DNA from: GCA-2401155 sp045047085 | GTDB lineage: Bacteria; Pseudomonadota; Alphaproteobacteria; Rhizobiales; Rhizobiaceae | Assembly (NCBI GenBank): GCA_045047085.1 | Contig: JASFYT010000025.1 | Location: forward strand, 26,933-90,932 | Length of the DNA: 64,000 nt | Reading direction: 5' to 3' | Part shown: positions 40,183 to 48,089 of the stretch, piece by piece | Layout: each line of letters begins with the position of its first letter | How positions within the stretch are numbered: position 1 is the stretch's first letter | The notes under the pieces: generated by a model | The model's input: only the letters and a program-made list of their open reading frames with translations | Databases searched by the model: none | What the model was told of the DNA's origin: nothing | Position numbers and translations under genes: made by a program

Positions 40183-40211
40183 CTTGCAATTTTTACCAGC
40201 TAAATCTATCG
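40183..40211 (+). promoter_or_regulatory. Probable promoter of the leu leader
   Basis: CTTGCA (40183-40188) and CTATCG (40206-40211) are 17 bp apart and resemble the alphaproteobacterial housekeeping consensus. The start would be near 40218, about 25 bases before the leader peptide ATG. Confidence 0.5.
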
Positions 40212-40242
40212 TGCATCCAGATCAAACAGATGATGAAGAAAA

Positions 40243-40332
40243 ATGTACTCTGCTATTGATACAACACTGCTGACGCTATCTGCGCTATTGGGCCTTCTAC
40301 TAGGTCTTATTGGCGATCGTCGGGCTGTGTAA
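40243..40332 (+). CDS. leuL: Leucine-rich leader peptide of leuA
   Basis: A 29-residue frame starting MYSAIDTTLL and continuing TLSALLGLLLGL before a polar end, GDRRAV. Ten of its residues are leucine and several use CTA, a rare codon in such genomes, in runs (CTT CTA CTA, CTG CTG). This is the pattern of an attenuation leader that measures charged tRNA-Leu. It ends two bases before a stable hairpin and about 110 bp before leuA. It is too short for normal gene finding. Confidence 0.75.
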   Translation: MYSAIDTTLLTLSALLGLLLGLIGDRRAV

Positions 40333-40333
40333 C

Positions 40334-40371
40334 AGGAGGCACCCGGCGGTCGAACCGAGCCGTTGCTTCCT
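40334..40371 (+). promoter_or_regulatory. Hairpin after the leu leader peptide
   Basis: AGGAGGCA pairs with TGCTTCCT at the base, and CGGC-GGT pairs with ACC-GA-GCCG above it. It begins right after the leuL stop codon. There is no U-run after it, so it may act by pausing, by anti-pairing or by hiding a ribosome site rather than as a plain terminator. Confidence 0.5.
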
Positions 40372-40443
40372 CAAATCCATCATATTAGAATTTTAATAGT
40401 CAGTTGCTAAGAATAGTACTGGCCTGTCAATTTGAGAATTATC

Positions 40444-42126
40444 ATGACTTCATCTCCAAATACGATGCCTGGCGCATCGCAGAAATATCAAGCTTATCCT
40501 GCAATTGATTTGCCTGACCGCCAGTGGCCGTCAAAGCAAATTACCTCGCCGCCCATTTGGTGTTCCGTTGACCTTCGTGATGGCAATCAGGCACTGATCA
40601 ACCCGATGGGGCAGGACCGCAAGGAACGTATGTTCAAGCTTTTGCTTGATATGCAGTTTAAGGAAATCGAGATCGGGTTTCCCTCGGCTTCGCAAACGGA
40701 TTTTGATTTTGCCCGCTGGTGTATTGAAAAGGGCGATGTGCCTGAAGATGTTTCACTACAGGTTTTGGTGCAGTGTCGCCCGGAATTGATCAAGCGCACA
40801 TTTGAATCGCTTGAAGGGGCGAATGCGCCGATTGTCCATTTTTATAATTCAACCTCGGAACTGCAACGCCGTGTGGTGTTTGGCATGGATCGTGCCCAGA
40901 TCAAGCAGATTGCGGTTGATGCGGCCAAGATGATCCGCGATATGGCGGAAGATGCTGGCGGCGGTTTCCGTTTTCAGTATTCGCCGGAAAGTTTTACCGG
41001 CACGGAACTGGAATTTTCGCTTGAGGTTTGTAACGAAGTTGCGGAAATCATTCAACCAAGCGTTGAAAACAAGGTGATTTTCAACCTGCCTGCGACTGTG
41101 GAAATGTCTACGCCGAATATTCATGCGGATCAGATCGAATGGATGAGCCGAAATCTGGATAATCGCGATAAAATTACATTGTCACTTCATCCTCATAACG
41201 ACCGTGGCACCGGTATTGCTGCCACCGAGCTTGGTTTGATGGCTGGTGCTGATCGGGTCGAGGGTACGCTGTTTGGCAATGGCGAGCGCACTGGCAATGT
41301 GGATATCGTTACGCTGGCGCTTAATATGTTTACTCAAGGGGTCGATCCCGCGCTGGATATTTCCGATATCGAACGCATCAAGGAGGTTTATGAATATTCG
41401 AACCAATTGCGTATTCCCGAACGGCATCCTTATGTGGGAGAACTGGTTTATACTGCCTTTTCCGGCTCACATCAGGATGCGATCAATAAGGGTATGAAGG
41501 CTAGCGAAAAAGCCAATAGCGAACTTTGGGCCGTGCCTTACCTGCCGATTGATCCGAAGGATGTGGGGCGTTCTTATGAAGCTATCATCCGGATTAATTC
41601 CCAATCGGGAAAGGGCGGAATTGCCTATATTATGCAGGCTGACTACGGCCTGCATTTGCCGCGTAACCTACAAATTGAAATGCGTGGGGCGGTGCAGAAC
41701 ATTACCGATAAACTGGGCGAAGAGCTGACATCCTCCCGTATCCATGATCTCTTCACGGAACTTTATGTGAAACAACCCAATGCCCGGTTGGCATTTGTCG
41801 ATCACCACACCATCCCGATTTCCGGGCAACCGGGGCAACGTAAGGTTGAAGCGGTGATTGTTGATAAAGGTGATGAGATAACCATTGAAGGGATGGGTAC
41901 TGGCCCGGTTGATGGTTTTCTTGATGCGCTTTGCGGGCATTTAGGTGCCGAGATCTCGGTGGTGGATTATTCCGAACATACGCTTCGTCCGGGGGCTGAT
42001 GCGTCGGCGATTTGTTACATGGAAGTTGAAGCAGGCGGCAAGAAGACGTTCGGCGTTGGCATTAATAAAAACATTGTGACGGCCTCGCTTGAAGCGCTGG
42101 TATCGGCGGCTAATCGCCTAATGTAA
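40444..42126 (+). CDS. leuA: 2-isopropylmalate synthase
   Basis: A 560-residue LeuA that condenses acetyl-CoA with 2-ketoisovalerate, the first step of leucine synthesis. The catalytic TIM barrel (about residues 30-310) shows WCSVDLRDGNQALINPMG and the metal-binding SLHPHNDRGTG. The C-terminal allosteric domain (about 430-560) should bind leucine. The long form matches the LeuA type 2 of Actinobacteria and some Proteobacteria. The ATG at 40444 is preceded by GAGA; an in-frame TTG at 40432 is less likely. A Leu-rich leader peptide precedes it. Confidence 0.95.
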   Translation: MTSSPNTMPGASQKYQAYPAIDLPDRQWPSKQITSPPIWCSVDLRDGNQALINPMGQDRKERMFKLLLDMQFKEIEIGFPSASQTDFDFARWCIEKGDVPEDVSLQVLVQCRPELIKRTFESLEGANAPIVHFYNSTSELQRRVVFGMDRAQIKQIAVDAAKMIRDMAEDAGGGFRFQYSPESFTGTELEFSLEVCNEVAEIIQPSVENKVIFNLPATVEMSTPNIHADQIEWMSRNLDNRDKITLSLHPHNDRGTGIAATELGLMAGADRVEGTLFGNGERTGNVDIVTLALNMFTQGVDPALDISDIERIKEVYEYSNQLRIPERHPYVGELVYTAFSGSHQDAINKGMKASEKANSELWAVPYLPIDPKDVGRSYEAIIRINSQSGKGGIAYIMQADYGLHLPRNLQIEMRGAVQNITDKLGEELTSSRIHDLFTELYVKQPNARLAFVDHHTIPISGQPGQRKVEAVIVDKGDEITIEGMGTGPVDGFLDALCGHLGAEISVVDYSEHTLRPGADASAICYMEVEAGGKKTFGVGINKNIVTASLEALVSAANRLM

Positions 42127-42134
42127 AAATGATC

Positions 42135-42166
42135 GCGGCACGGTTTTGAGAGTGAAACCGTGCCGC
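42135..42166. terminator. Perfect 12-bp hairpin between convergent genes
   Basis: GCGGCACGGTTT and AAACCGTGCCGC with an 8-nt loop lie between the leuA stop and the stop of the converging SRPBCC gene. AATTTGTT follows on the plus strand and GATCATTTTT on the minus strand, so it can serve both. Confidence 0.75.
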
Positions 42167-42172
42167 AATTTG

Positions 42173-42598
42173 TTAGGCTATTGCTGTGCGCAGGTTGGCA
42201 AGATGTTTGTCCCAACCAACATCTAGCGCCATCAGAAGTCCCATTGCCGCTTCGCCTGCTGCTGTGCTGATGCCCTCATGTTCCAAGGATAATTTCGTGC
42301 CGCCATGGGCTTCTTCCAACGTCCATATGACGGTGGTCATTGCGCCGGCCAATGGTTTGATTGTGAAAGTGTAGACGAGGCGGGATGGCTTATCCATTTC
42401 AAGTACAGTGCCCCAGCATTGCTTTGATATCGAGCCATCATCTTCCTTATGAATCAGTGCGTAATCCTGATTTTCTGCTAAATCGGATTCTGCGGGATGG
42501 AACCATTGGGCGAGTTTGTCTTTCTCTGTGAGAAAGGCCCATACGGTTTCTCGTGATGCAGCGAAGAACACCGATTTATTGATAATTGCGTCAGTCAT
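42173..42598 (-). CDS. SRPBCC (AHSA1-like) family protein
   Basis: A 141-residue START-like fold protein of the AHSA1/SRPBCC group: FFAASRETVWAFLTEKDKLAQWF at the start, WTLEEAHGGTKLSLEHEGI in the middle and a C-terminal helix ending LRTAIA. Such proteins bind hydrophobic ligands in a cavity; the ligand here is unknown. The ATG at 42598 overlaps the end of the ArsR-type gene by 8 bp. ArsR-SRPBCC pairs of this kind are widespread, and the regulator usually controls its partner. Confidence 0.87.
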   Translation of the reverse strand: MTDAIINKSVFFAASRETVWAFLTEKDKLAQWFHPAESDLAENQDYALIHKEDDGSISKQCWGTVLEMDKPSRLVYTFTIKPLAGAMTTVIWTLEEAHGGTKLSLEHEGISTAAGEAAMGLLMALDVGWDKHLANLRTAIA

Positions 42599-42917
42599 TT
42601 TTATTTTCCTTTTCGATTGCGCTTTGTAGTGCACCAAGTTTGTCATCCCAGAACTGGCTGAAGTAGCTGATCCAGTTGGCGGCGGATTTTATGCCCAAAG
42701 GCTCCAGATGGTTTATGCGTTCGCGACCACTGGTTTGGACAGAAATAAGTTTGCCTTCTTCCAATATGGTGAGGTGTTTTTTGATGGCACCACGGGTAAT
42801 TTCGAAGCGTTCAGAAACCTCGCCAATGGTCATATCTGCCGTGCTTAAATGCATCAGGATTTGACGCCGTGTCGGATCAGCGAGCGCACGGAATGCGCCT
42901 TGCTCGGCGCTAATCAT
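42591..42917 (-). CDS. ArsR-family regulator (no metal-binding cysteines)
   Basis: A 108-residue winged-helix protein (FRALADPTRRQILMHLSTADM; recognition helix in EITRGAIKKHLTILEEG). It contains no cysteines, so it belongs to the non-metal branch usually paired with SRPBCC proteins. Its ATG overlaps the stop of the upstream cupin gene (ATGA), and its own end overlaps the SRPBCC start. The palindromic operator upstream of the cupin gene is its likely binding site. Confidence 0.9.
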   Translation of the reverse strand: MISAEQGAFRALADPTRRQILMHLSTADMTIGEVSERFEITRGAIKKHLTILEEGKLISVQTSGRERINHLEPLGIKSAANWISYFSQFWDDKLGALQSAIEKENKND

Positions 42918-43372
42918 TGATCTACTTGTTGGGTTATGGGCAGAAAATCAAATTTGCCGTCCTGATAAAGAAATGTGACGCAATCGGTTTTGGATACGCA
43001 TTTGCTCACATGAGGGAGGCCTGCAGGGATTTTATAATAGGAACCGGCCGGTAATTCGACTTCACTCGAGGGATCTGCTCCCACAGCAATGTTGGTGATG
43101 GTGCCGCTGACGACTAGCCCATACATATTTGCTGTTTTTATATGGGGTGGACTGACGAGGCCTGCCGGTAGTTTGACCATGGCCATATAGGCTTCTTCGA
43201 AACGATTACCATGCAAGGGGGCAAAACCGACGCCTTCCTTGGTTGTTTCCCAATCTAATTGAGAAGTGGGCTTATTGTTTATTTTGCTATTATCTACCGC
43301 ATGAGCATTGGTGACAAATATACCTGATGAGATCGTGCATATAAGAGCTAATTTCAATTTGTGGAACGACAT
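42914..43372 (-). CDS. Exported cupin-domain protein
   Basis: A 152-residue protein with a signal peptide (KLALICTISSGIFVTNAHA) and a single cupin-like barrel: KLPAGLVSPPHIKTANMYGLVVSG and VELPAGSYYKIPAGLPHVSKC resemble the two cupin motifs. It has one of the metal-binding histidines in each. Two cysteines (SKCVSKTDC) may form a disulfide in the periplasm. The function is unknown. The ATG at 43372 follows AAAGGAAA; the upstream in-frame start would precede the signal peptide by nineteen residues. First gene of a three-gene operon. Confidence 0.8.
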   Translation of the reverse strand: MSFHKLKLALICTISSGIFVTNAHAVDNSKINNKPTSQLDWETTKEGVGFAPLHGNRFEEAYMAMVKLPAGLVSPPHIKTANMYGLVVSGTITNIAVGADPSSEVELPAGSYYKIPAGLPHVSKCVSKTDCVTFLYQDGKFDFLPITQQVDQ

Positions 43373-43389
43373 GACATTTCCTTTGTGGT

Positions 43390-43434
43390 ACCTTTTGGTA
43401 TCATGATTAATAACACCAAAAGGTATCATGTCAA
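43390..43434 (-). promoter_or_regulatory. Promoter with overlapping operator of the cupin-arsR-SRPBCC operon
   Basis: On the minus strand TTGACA (43434-43429) and ATTAAT (43411-43406) are spaced by 17 bp. The inverted repeat ACCTTTTGGT (43390-43399) / ACCAAAAGGT (43415-43424) straddles the -10 box, and each arm is itself nearly palindromic and extended by TATCATG. Repressor binding would block the promoter. Confidence 0.7.
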
Positions 43435-43515
43435 GTATTCAAATCGTTGGTAACTTTCAATTCGGACATTTTTTTGTTAAAATTTACCGGTAGAATGATA
43501 TTCAGGGGTATTAGA

Positions 43516-44106
43516 ATGTCTGAATTTGAAAAAGAGACAGCGGGATTTGAACAACAGGTTTTGGACCTTGCAAAAGCGATGGACCGTGTCAAAACGGCTC
43601 AAGCGGATCGCGATGATGTGGTTGTTGAGATGAAACAGGCGACGCGTACAAGGTTGGAATTACTGGCCAAAGACTTGCAACCGGTGTTTGACGATCTACC
43701 AAAAAATTCTGATCAGTTTGAGTTTGCATTAACGAACGGAGAAAATGCCCGATTGTGGATTGATATGACCTCTTTCGTGCGTATGGGGCGAGATCGTCGG
43801 GTTTATGAATTCGTCAAGGATACCCGCCTTGGACGTACCATTCTGGCCGATGGAACGGACAAAACGAAAATTGGCAAAGCGGTTACTGATTATGTCGCAG
43901 AACGGGTTTTGGAACGGGAACGGGCCATTGAAGGCGATTGGATTGCCATGGAGGAGCGATCATTGGATGCATCTGATGCGCATATCACCAAGCCGGAAAA
44001 ACAAGGTTCGGCAACGAAGGCTGGTGTTTGGTTCTTACTTGGTATTCTGGGCGGTGCTGTGTTGATGGTTCTTTGGGCGTGGTTTGCCAATGCACCGGCG
44101 TTTTAA
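43516..44106 (+). CDS. Tail-anchored protein of unknown function
   Basis: A 196-residue protein. The first 150 residues are soluble and charged (EQQVLDLAKAMDRVKTAQ at the start, then GENARLWIDMTSFVRMGRDRR). A single C-terminal membrane helix (AGVWFLLGILGGAVLMVLWAW) leaves only a few residues after it, so it is tail-anchored to the inner membrane. I do not recognise a named domain, though similar proteins are common in rhizobial genomes. ATG at 43516 follows AGGGGTATTAGA; an upstream in-frame start at 43447 is less likely. Confidence 0.8.
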   Translation: MSEFEKETAGFEQQVLDLAKAMDRVKTAQADRDDVVVEMKQATRTRLELLAKDLQPVFDDLPKNSDQFEFALTNGENARLWIDMTSFVRMGRDRRVYEFVKDTRLGRTILADGTDKTKIGKAVTDYVAERVLERERAIEGDWIAMEERSLDASDAHITKPEKQGSATKAGVWFLLGILGGAVLMVLWAWFANAPAF

Positions 44107-45011
44107 CCGTGTAATTGTTGCTCGTTTAGTAATTCAACAAAGGCTGTGCTGGAAATCTCGGCGCTACCATATTGTTGAAGATGGCAGTTCCAAGAACCTT
44201 GTTTTCCATCAATTGAAATGAGATTATAGCGTCCGGCAGGCTTGTTTCCGTTGGGAATTTGGCCAGCGGCTGATACCCCAAGCACCGGAACTTTCATATT
44301 ATGGTCTTCCATCCAGTATAGGCTGTTTAAATGGGTGTGGCCATGCAGGATCAGTTCGGCCCCTGAATGCTGAATGCAACGACAAAACAACTCTGCACCA
44401 ATCAGGCGTTTAAAATTGGCTGTTTCGTTTTCGATTGGCAGGTGATGAATTAGAACGATGCGGAATTGCTCTTTTTCCTCGTTCAATATCTGGGCTAACC
44501 GTTCGGCTTGCTTCGCTCTGAAATACCCCGTGGCTTGAAACGGCAAGGTAGCCTCAGCTGAATTGCAACTTATGATGGATACAATTCCCCGGCGGTGAAC
44601 GAGTGGAAACTCATTTGCGGTGGGTGGGGTTGTTCCATCTGAAACGAAGGGCGCCCAACGTTTCAACGCCTTTTTCAGGCTTCCCGGAACATAGGCATCA
44701 TGGTTTCCGGCAATGGTGGTCAACATGTGCCTTCCTCCCAGTTTTATGGCCAGGTTCTCCAACCACTGGCCTGCGCGTTCAATCTCGGAATTTGTTGCCA
44801 GATTGACCAGATCTCCGGTGACGCTCACATGATCTGGGTGTTGGGCGATCATATGAGAAATCAATGCGTTGAGATATTCCGGTCTTTGGGCCGCTGCACG
44901 GTTTATCTTCCAGTTCAAATAACCGGTGACCCGTTTGGACATCAACTCAAACAGGGTAAGATTCGGCAGGGGAGCCAAATGGATATCGGATATGTGAGCA
45001 ATGCGAAACAT
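44103..45011 (-). CDS. Calcineurin-like metallophosphoesterase
   Basis: A 302-residue cytoplasmic phosphoesterase with the full set of metal-binding motifs: HISDIHLAP near residue 6, VTGDLVN, GNHDAYVPG, HHLPIENE and LHGHTHLNS. The pattern matches the class III / CpdA-like group, some of which hydrolyse cyclic AMP or phosphodiesters. The natural substrate cannot be fixed. It overlaps the converging tail-anchored gene by 4 bp. Confidence 0.9.
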   Translation of the reverse strand: MFRIAHISDIHLAPLPNLTLFELMSKRVTGYLNWKINRAAAQRPEYLNALISHMIAQHPDHVSVTGDLVNLATNSEIERAGQWLENLAIKLGGRHMLTTIAGNHDAYVPGSLKKALKRWAPFVSDGTTPPTANEFPLVHRRGIVSIISCNSAEATLPFQATGYFRAKQAERLAQILNEEKEQFRIVLIHHLPIENETANFKRLIGAELFCRCIQHSGAELILHGHTHLNSLYWMEDHNMKVPVLGVSAAGQIPNGNKPAGRYNLISIDGKQGSWNCHLQQYGSAEISSTAFVELLNEQQLHG

Positions 45012-45070
45012 TAGTTGCGCTTATCACTATTGATGGGCGACCCACAAGTAAAAAACTGGTAAGGTTGGGG

Positions 45071-45532
45071 ATGATGGCATCTAAACTGATTCAGCGGCTT
45101 TTGCATTTTTACTGGCGCTTCTCTCGCCCGATGACGCTCGGGGTTCGTGCGTTGGTGGAAGATGGGGAAAAGCGTATTTTTCTGGTGCGCCACACTTATG
45201 TGGCCGGATGGTATCTGCCGGGGGGCGGCGTTGAATCCGGTGAAACGATTGAGCAGGCGCTGGCCAAGGAGCTTCGCGAAGAAGCAAATTTGTTTTGTGA
45301 AAACACGCCCGTTCTGATCGGTGTATATCGGAATGCCAATGCATCCAGGCGAGACCATGTGATGCTTTATCACGTGAAAGACTGGCGGCAACCGGAGATG
45401 CCTAAACCCAATAGCGAGATTGCTGAATGTGGCTGGTTTGCGCTGGATAAGCTACCTGAAGGCACAACAGCTGGCACATTGCGCCGTATTGACGAGGTGT
45501 TAAACGGTAAGCCGCTGGACGCCTATTGGTGA
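45071..45532 (+). CDS. NUDIX hydrolase
   Basis: A 153-residue NUDIX enzyme. The Nudix box runs GGGVESGETIEQALAKELREE, close to the GX5EX7REUXEEXGU pattern (REEANL at the end). Members hydrolyse nucleoside diphosphates linked to another group. ATG at 45071 or the adjacent ATG at 45074 are equally possible, after AAGG. It is divergent from the phosphoesterase gene and 16 bp before a VOC-family gene. Confidence 0.88.
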   Translation: MMASKLIQRLLHFYWRFSRPMTLGVRALVEDGEKRIFLVRHTYVAGWYLPGGGVESGETIEQALAKELREEANLFCENTPVLIGVYRNANASRRDHVMLYHVKDWRQPEMPKPNSEIAECGWFALDKLPEGTTAGTLRRIDEVLNGKPLDAYW

Positions 45533-45548
45533 GCAAAGCGAGATTAAA

Positions 45549-45998
45549 ATGAATAATGATGGTACGCCGCCCAAATCGGGTTGGGCGAAATTGTGCTGTG
45601 AGCTGTTGGTCGAGGATTTTGAAATAAGCCGCGCGTTCTGGGTGGATGTGCTTGGTTTTGCTATTGCCTACCAGCGGACGGAGCAGCTCTTTGCCTATCT
45701 GGAAAGACCGGAAGGTGCGCAAATCATGATTTGCCAGCGATCTGGTCAATGGGAAACTGGTGAGATGGAGGCGCCATTTGGGCGCGGTGTGATGTTTCAA
45801 ATTAATGTGGAGAACATTGATCCTATTGTGGGAAGACTGTCAGCACTCAATTGGCCGATAAAGAAAGGACCTTATGAGGTTTGGCGGCGTTATGGAGACC
45901 GCGAAGGGGGGCGAAACGAAATTGTTTTGCAGGATCCCGATGGCTATCTTGTGATGCTTGCGGCGGATCTTGGCGAACGCCAATTTCAAGATAAATAG
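45549..45998 (+). CDS. VOC-family (glyoxalase/bleomycin-resistance-like) protein
   Basis: A 149-residue protein of the vicinal oxygen chelate fold: LCCELLVEDFEISRAFWVD at the start and VLQDPDGYLVMLAADLG at the end are the paired beta-alpha modules. Bleomycin-resistance-like members bind and sequester drugs; others are dioxygenases or glyoxalases. The size and single-domain form favour the first group. It closely follows the NUDIX gene on the same strand. A small hairpin (46009-46026, ACAGGGA/TCCCTGT) follows the stop codon. Confidence 0.83.
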   Translation: MNNDGTPPKSGWAKLCCELLVEDFEISRAFWVDVLGFAIAYQRTEQLFAYLERPEGAQIMICQRSGQWETGEMEAPFGRGVMFQINVENIDPIVGRLSALNWPIKKGPYEVWRRYGDREGGRNEIVLQDPDGYLVMLAADLGERQFQDK

Positions 45999-46197
45999 AA
46001 AATTCTGGACAGGGAAAAATCCCTGTGATAATTGATCATCTCCTAAGAGATATGGATAAGATAATGATCTTGAATGCAAAACTGCGACGACGAATTGGCT
46101 TGCGCGATACCCGCGCGACCTTCGACGCGTTGCCGTTTGGCTGATTTTTTCAGCATCTGGTGAATGCAAAATACCTTTTTACACCGGAAGCTGACCA

Positions 46198-46704
46198 ATG
46201 AACTCTCAACAATTTACCATTCAATCTGAAAACCCATCCCAATTTGATGCCATCGAGCAATTGGCTGCGGATGCTTTTGGTCCCGGTCGGTTTGCGAAAT
46301 CTGCGTTCCGATTGCGGGAGGGGGTGCCCCACGAAGCTGATCTATCATTTGTTGCCATGGAAGGTGATGAGATTGTTGGGTCCGTACGCCAGACTCGCAT
46401 TAAGATTGGTGGCAAAGAGGCGTTGGTTTTAGGGCCGCTGGTTGTTGCTTCTGGTGTGATGAATAGCGGCATTGGTGCAGCTTTGATGGAGTATTCCATG
46501 TCTGCTGCAAAAGAAGGCGCGCATGATCTGGTGGTTCTTGTGGGAGATGAACCTTATTATTCGAAGTTTGGTTTCAAAAAAGTCCCGCATGGGCAAATAA
46601 GTTTTCCCGGTCCGGCAGATCCGGCCCGGATTTTATGTTGCGAACTGGTGCCGGATTCCTTGACAGAGTATCACGGAACGGCAGAGCGGGTTATTCAACG
46701 TTAA
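46198..46704 (+). CDS. GNAT-family N-acetyltransferase (YhbS-like)
   Basis: A 168-residue acetyltransferase. The start (IEQLAADAFGPGRFAKSAFRLREG) and the central GPLVVASGVMNSGIGAALMEYSM, with the acetyl-CoA loop in NSGIGAA, match the YhbS-like subgroup that is frequent in rhizobia. YYSKFGFKKVPHG is motif B. The acceptor is unknown. It lies alone between non-coding sequence and a converging LytTR gene, with which it overlaps by 4 bp. Confidence 0.87.
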   Translation: MNSQQFTIQSENPSQFDAIEQLAADAFGPGRFAKSAFRLREGVPHEADLSFVAMEGDEIVGSVRQTRIKIGGKEALVLGPLVVASGVMNSGIGAALMEYSMSAAKEGAHDLVVLVGDEPYYSKFGFKKVPHGQISFPGPADPARILCCELVPDSLTEYHGTAERVIQR

Positions 46705-47486
46705 AGTAAGCCCAGTTCTTTTATTTTTGGCAAATAGGTGCGGCTAACCGGGAAGACATCACCTTTGATCGTTTCCACCAGAACTCTGCCGTTCCTTCGA
46801 AATACCGATTTTATACCTGTAAGGGCAACCCAATGTGAACGATGAATCTGTAAGCCTATTACGCCATCACAGTCATCTATTGCGTCAGACAAACGGTAAT
46901 GTACGAGTCCAGCGCCGCCGCTGGTTGTTACTTCCACATAGTGGTCTTGCACGGACAAGGAAATCAGGTTTCCACGCAAATTCAAAGGCAAGCGGGAGAC
47001 AATTTTTGGTGTTGTTGGCATGGCAGGTATTTGTTCCTGCGCGCTGCCTTTTACCAGTGTGGAAACGGCTGAAAGGGTGATGGAAATCAGTACGCAATAA
47101 ATCAGCAAACTGCCGGAACCTAGCCAGTGCCCGCCGCCATTGCCGTCATCATTACCAAATGTGACGAGATTGATGATTAAGACCACAGGCCAAACAGCGA
47201 GACCTGCAGCACTTCCTGAAGCAAAAATCTGCCAGACAATATTTTCTGTACGCGGGGCGACGAGTCGCAGGACGTATCCGCCTGCCAGCCATCCGGCCAT
47301 ATAAGTAAGCGTGCAAATGGCGGTCCAGTAGACCAATCGCGGCATCAGTTCAAGCAGCTCAAATGTCTGAAATGGCCCAGACAATCCAAAGATCAGTGAT
47401 ACCAACCCCAGTACGGCTAGAGAGCGGGGTGCGATAAGATTTTCGCGCATTTCGCGTAACGTCAATTGCAGCATGTTGTTATTCAC
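46701..47486 (-). CDS. Membrane-bound LytTR-family regulator
   Basis: A 261-residue protein with four hydrophobic segments in residues 20-145 and a C-terminal LytTR DNA-binding domain from about residue 160 (ISLSVQDHYVEVTTSGG, QIHRSHWVALTGIKSV, VFPVSRTYLPKIKEL). Regulators of this type bind DNA directly from the membrane. The start is probably GTG at 47486, with AGGAAG upstream; ATG at 47474 is the alternative. It is divergent from a DUF2306 membrane gene 102 bp away, which is its most likely target. Confidence 0.87.
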   Translation of the reverse strand: MNNNMLQLTLREMRENLIAPRSLAVLGLVSLIFGLSGPFQTFELLELMPRLVYWTAICTLTYMAGWLAGGYVLRLVAPRTENIVWQIFASGSAAGLAVWPVVLIINLVTFGNDDGNGGGHWLGSGSLLIYCVLISITLSAVSTLVKGSAQEQIPAMPTTPKIVSRLPLNLRGNLISLSVQDHYVEVTTSGGAGLVHYRLSDAIDDCDGVIGLQIHRSHWVALTGIKSVFRRNGRVLVETIKGDVFPVSRTYLPKIKELGLL

Positions 47487-47588
47487 GAAAACTTCCTGTC
47501 ATTGGCGTAAACTTTGTTGCCAGATAAAATACGACAAAACTAACGTATTGCAATTCTCAAAATTATCTAATTACAACGGGAAAATTGC

Positions 47589-48089
47589 ATGTCTCTTGAA
47601 CCTCTACTCAGCGCCGGTATTGCTATTCAGATACATGCAGCAGCTGCCAGTATATCATTTTTTCTTGGCCCTTTCATACTATTCAGAAAAAAAGGTGATG
47701 CCCGACATAAAATATTAGGTCGCCTATGGGCATTTACAATGGCCATAACAATTGCCAGTTCATTTTTCATCTTCGGCATTCGTACGTTCGGGCTATTTGG
47801 TCCTATCCATATAATCTCGGTTCTTGCGAGTTTCAGCTTGGCGAGGGCAATACATTTTGCCCGTGTTGGCAATATTGTGGCACATCAAAAAAACATGCGT
47901 GGCCTATATTTTGGTGCTTTGATTGTTGCGGGGCTTTTCACATTCTTGCCGAACCGGATTATGAGTGAAGTCTTTTTTAACGGCCGCGAATTTTCAGGTT
48001 TTCTGATGGTTACGACAGGAATTGTTATTTCCTATGGATGTCTGGGTTTAGCCAAGCGACAGGGTTGGATCAAAGCCGATACTATTTAA
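47589..48089 (+). CDS. DUF2306-family membrane protein
   Basis: A 166-residue membrane protein with four or five helices. It starts IAIQIHAAAASISFFLGPFIL and includes RHKILGRLWAFTMAITIASS, both typical of the DUF2306 family. The conserved His (IQIHAAAA, ARHKILG) recalls haem-binding or cytochrome-like membrane proteins, but function is unknown. It is divergent from the LytTR regulator. Its stop codon overlaps the converging 689-residue gene by 4 bp. Confidence 0.8.
   Translation: MSLEPLLSAGIAIQIHAAAASISFFLGPFILFRKKGDARHKILGRLWAFTMAITIASSFFIFGIRTFGLFGPIHIISVLASFSLARAIHFARVGNIVAHQKNMRGLYFGALIVAGLFTFLPNRIMSEVFFNGREFSGFLMVTTGIVISYGCLGLAKRQGWIKADTI

Noticed and set aside
40025..40273. 82-codon reading frame before leuA
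   Set aside because: Its composition is not protein-like, it overlaps the leu promoter and the start of the leader peptide, and it follows a terminator.
46009..46026. Hairpin ACAGGGA/TCCCTGT as a full terminator
   Set aside because: The stem is perfect but no U-run follows, so it is mentioned only with the VOC gene.
46052..46144. 30-codon frame starting MDKIMILNAKLRRR between the VOC and GNAT genes
   Set aside because: The basic helix recalls short DUF1127-like proteins, but the match is too weak and the ribosome-binding site poor.
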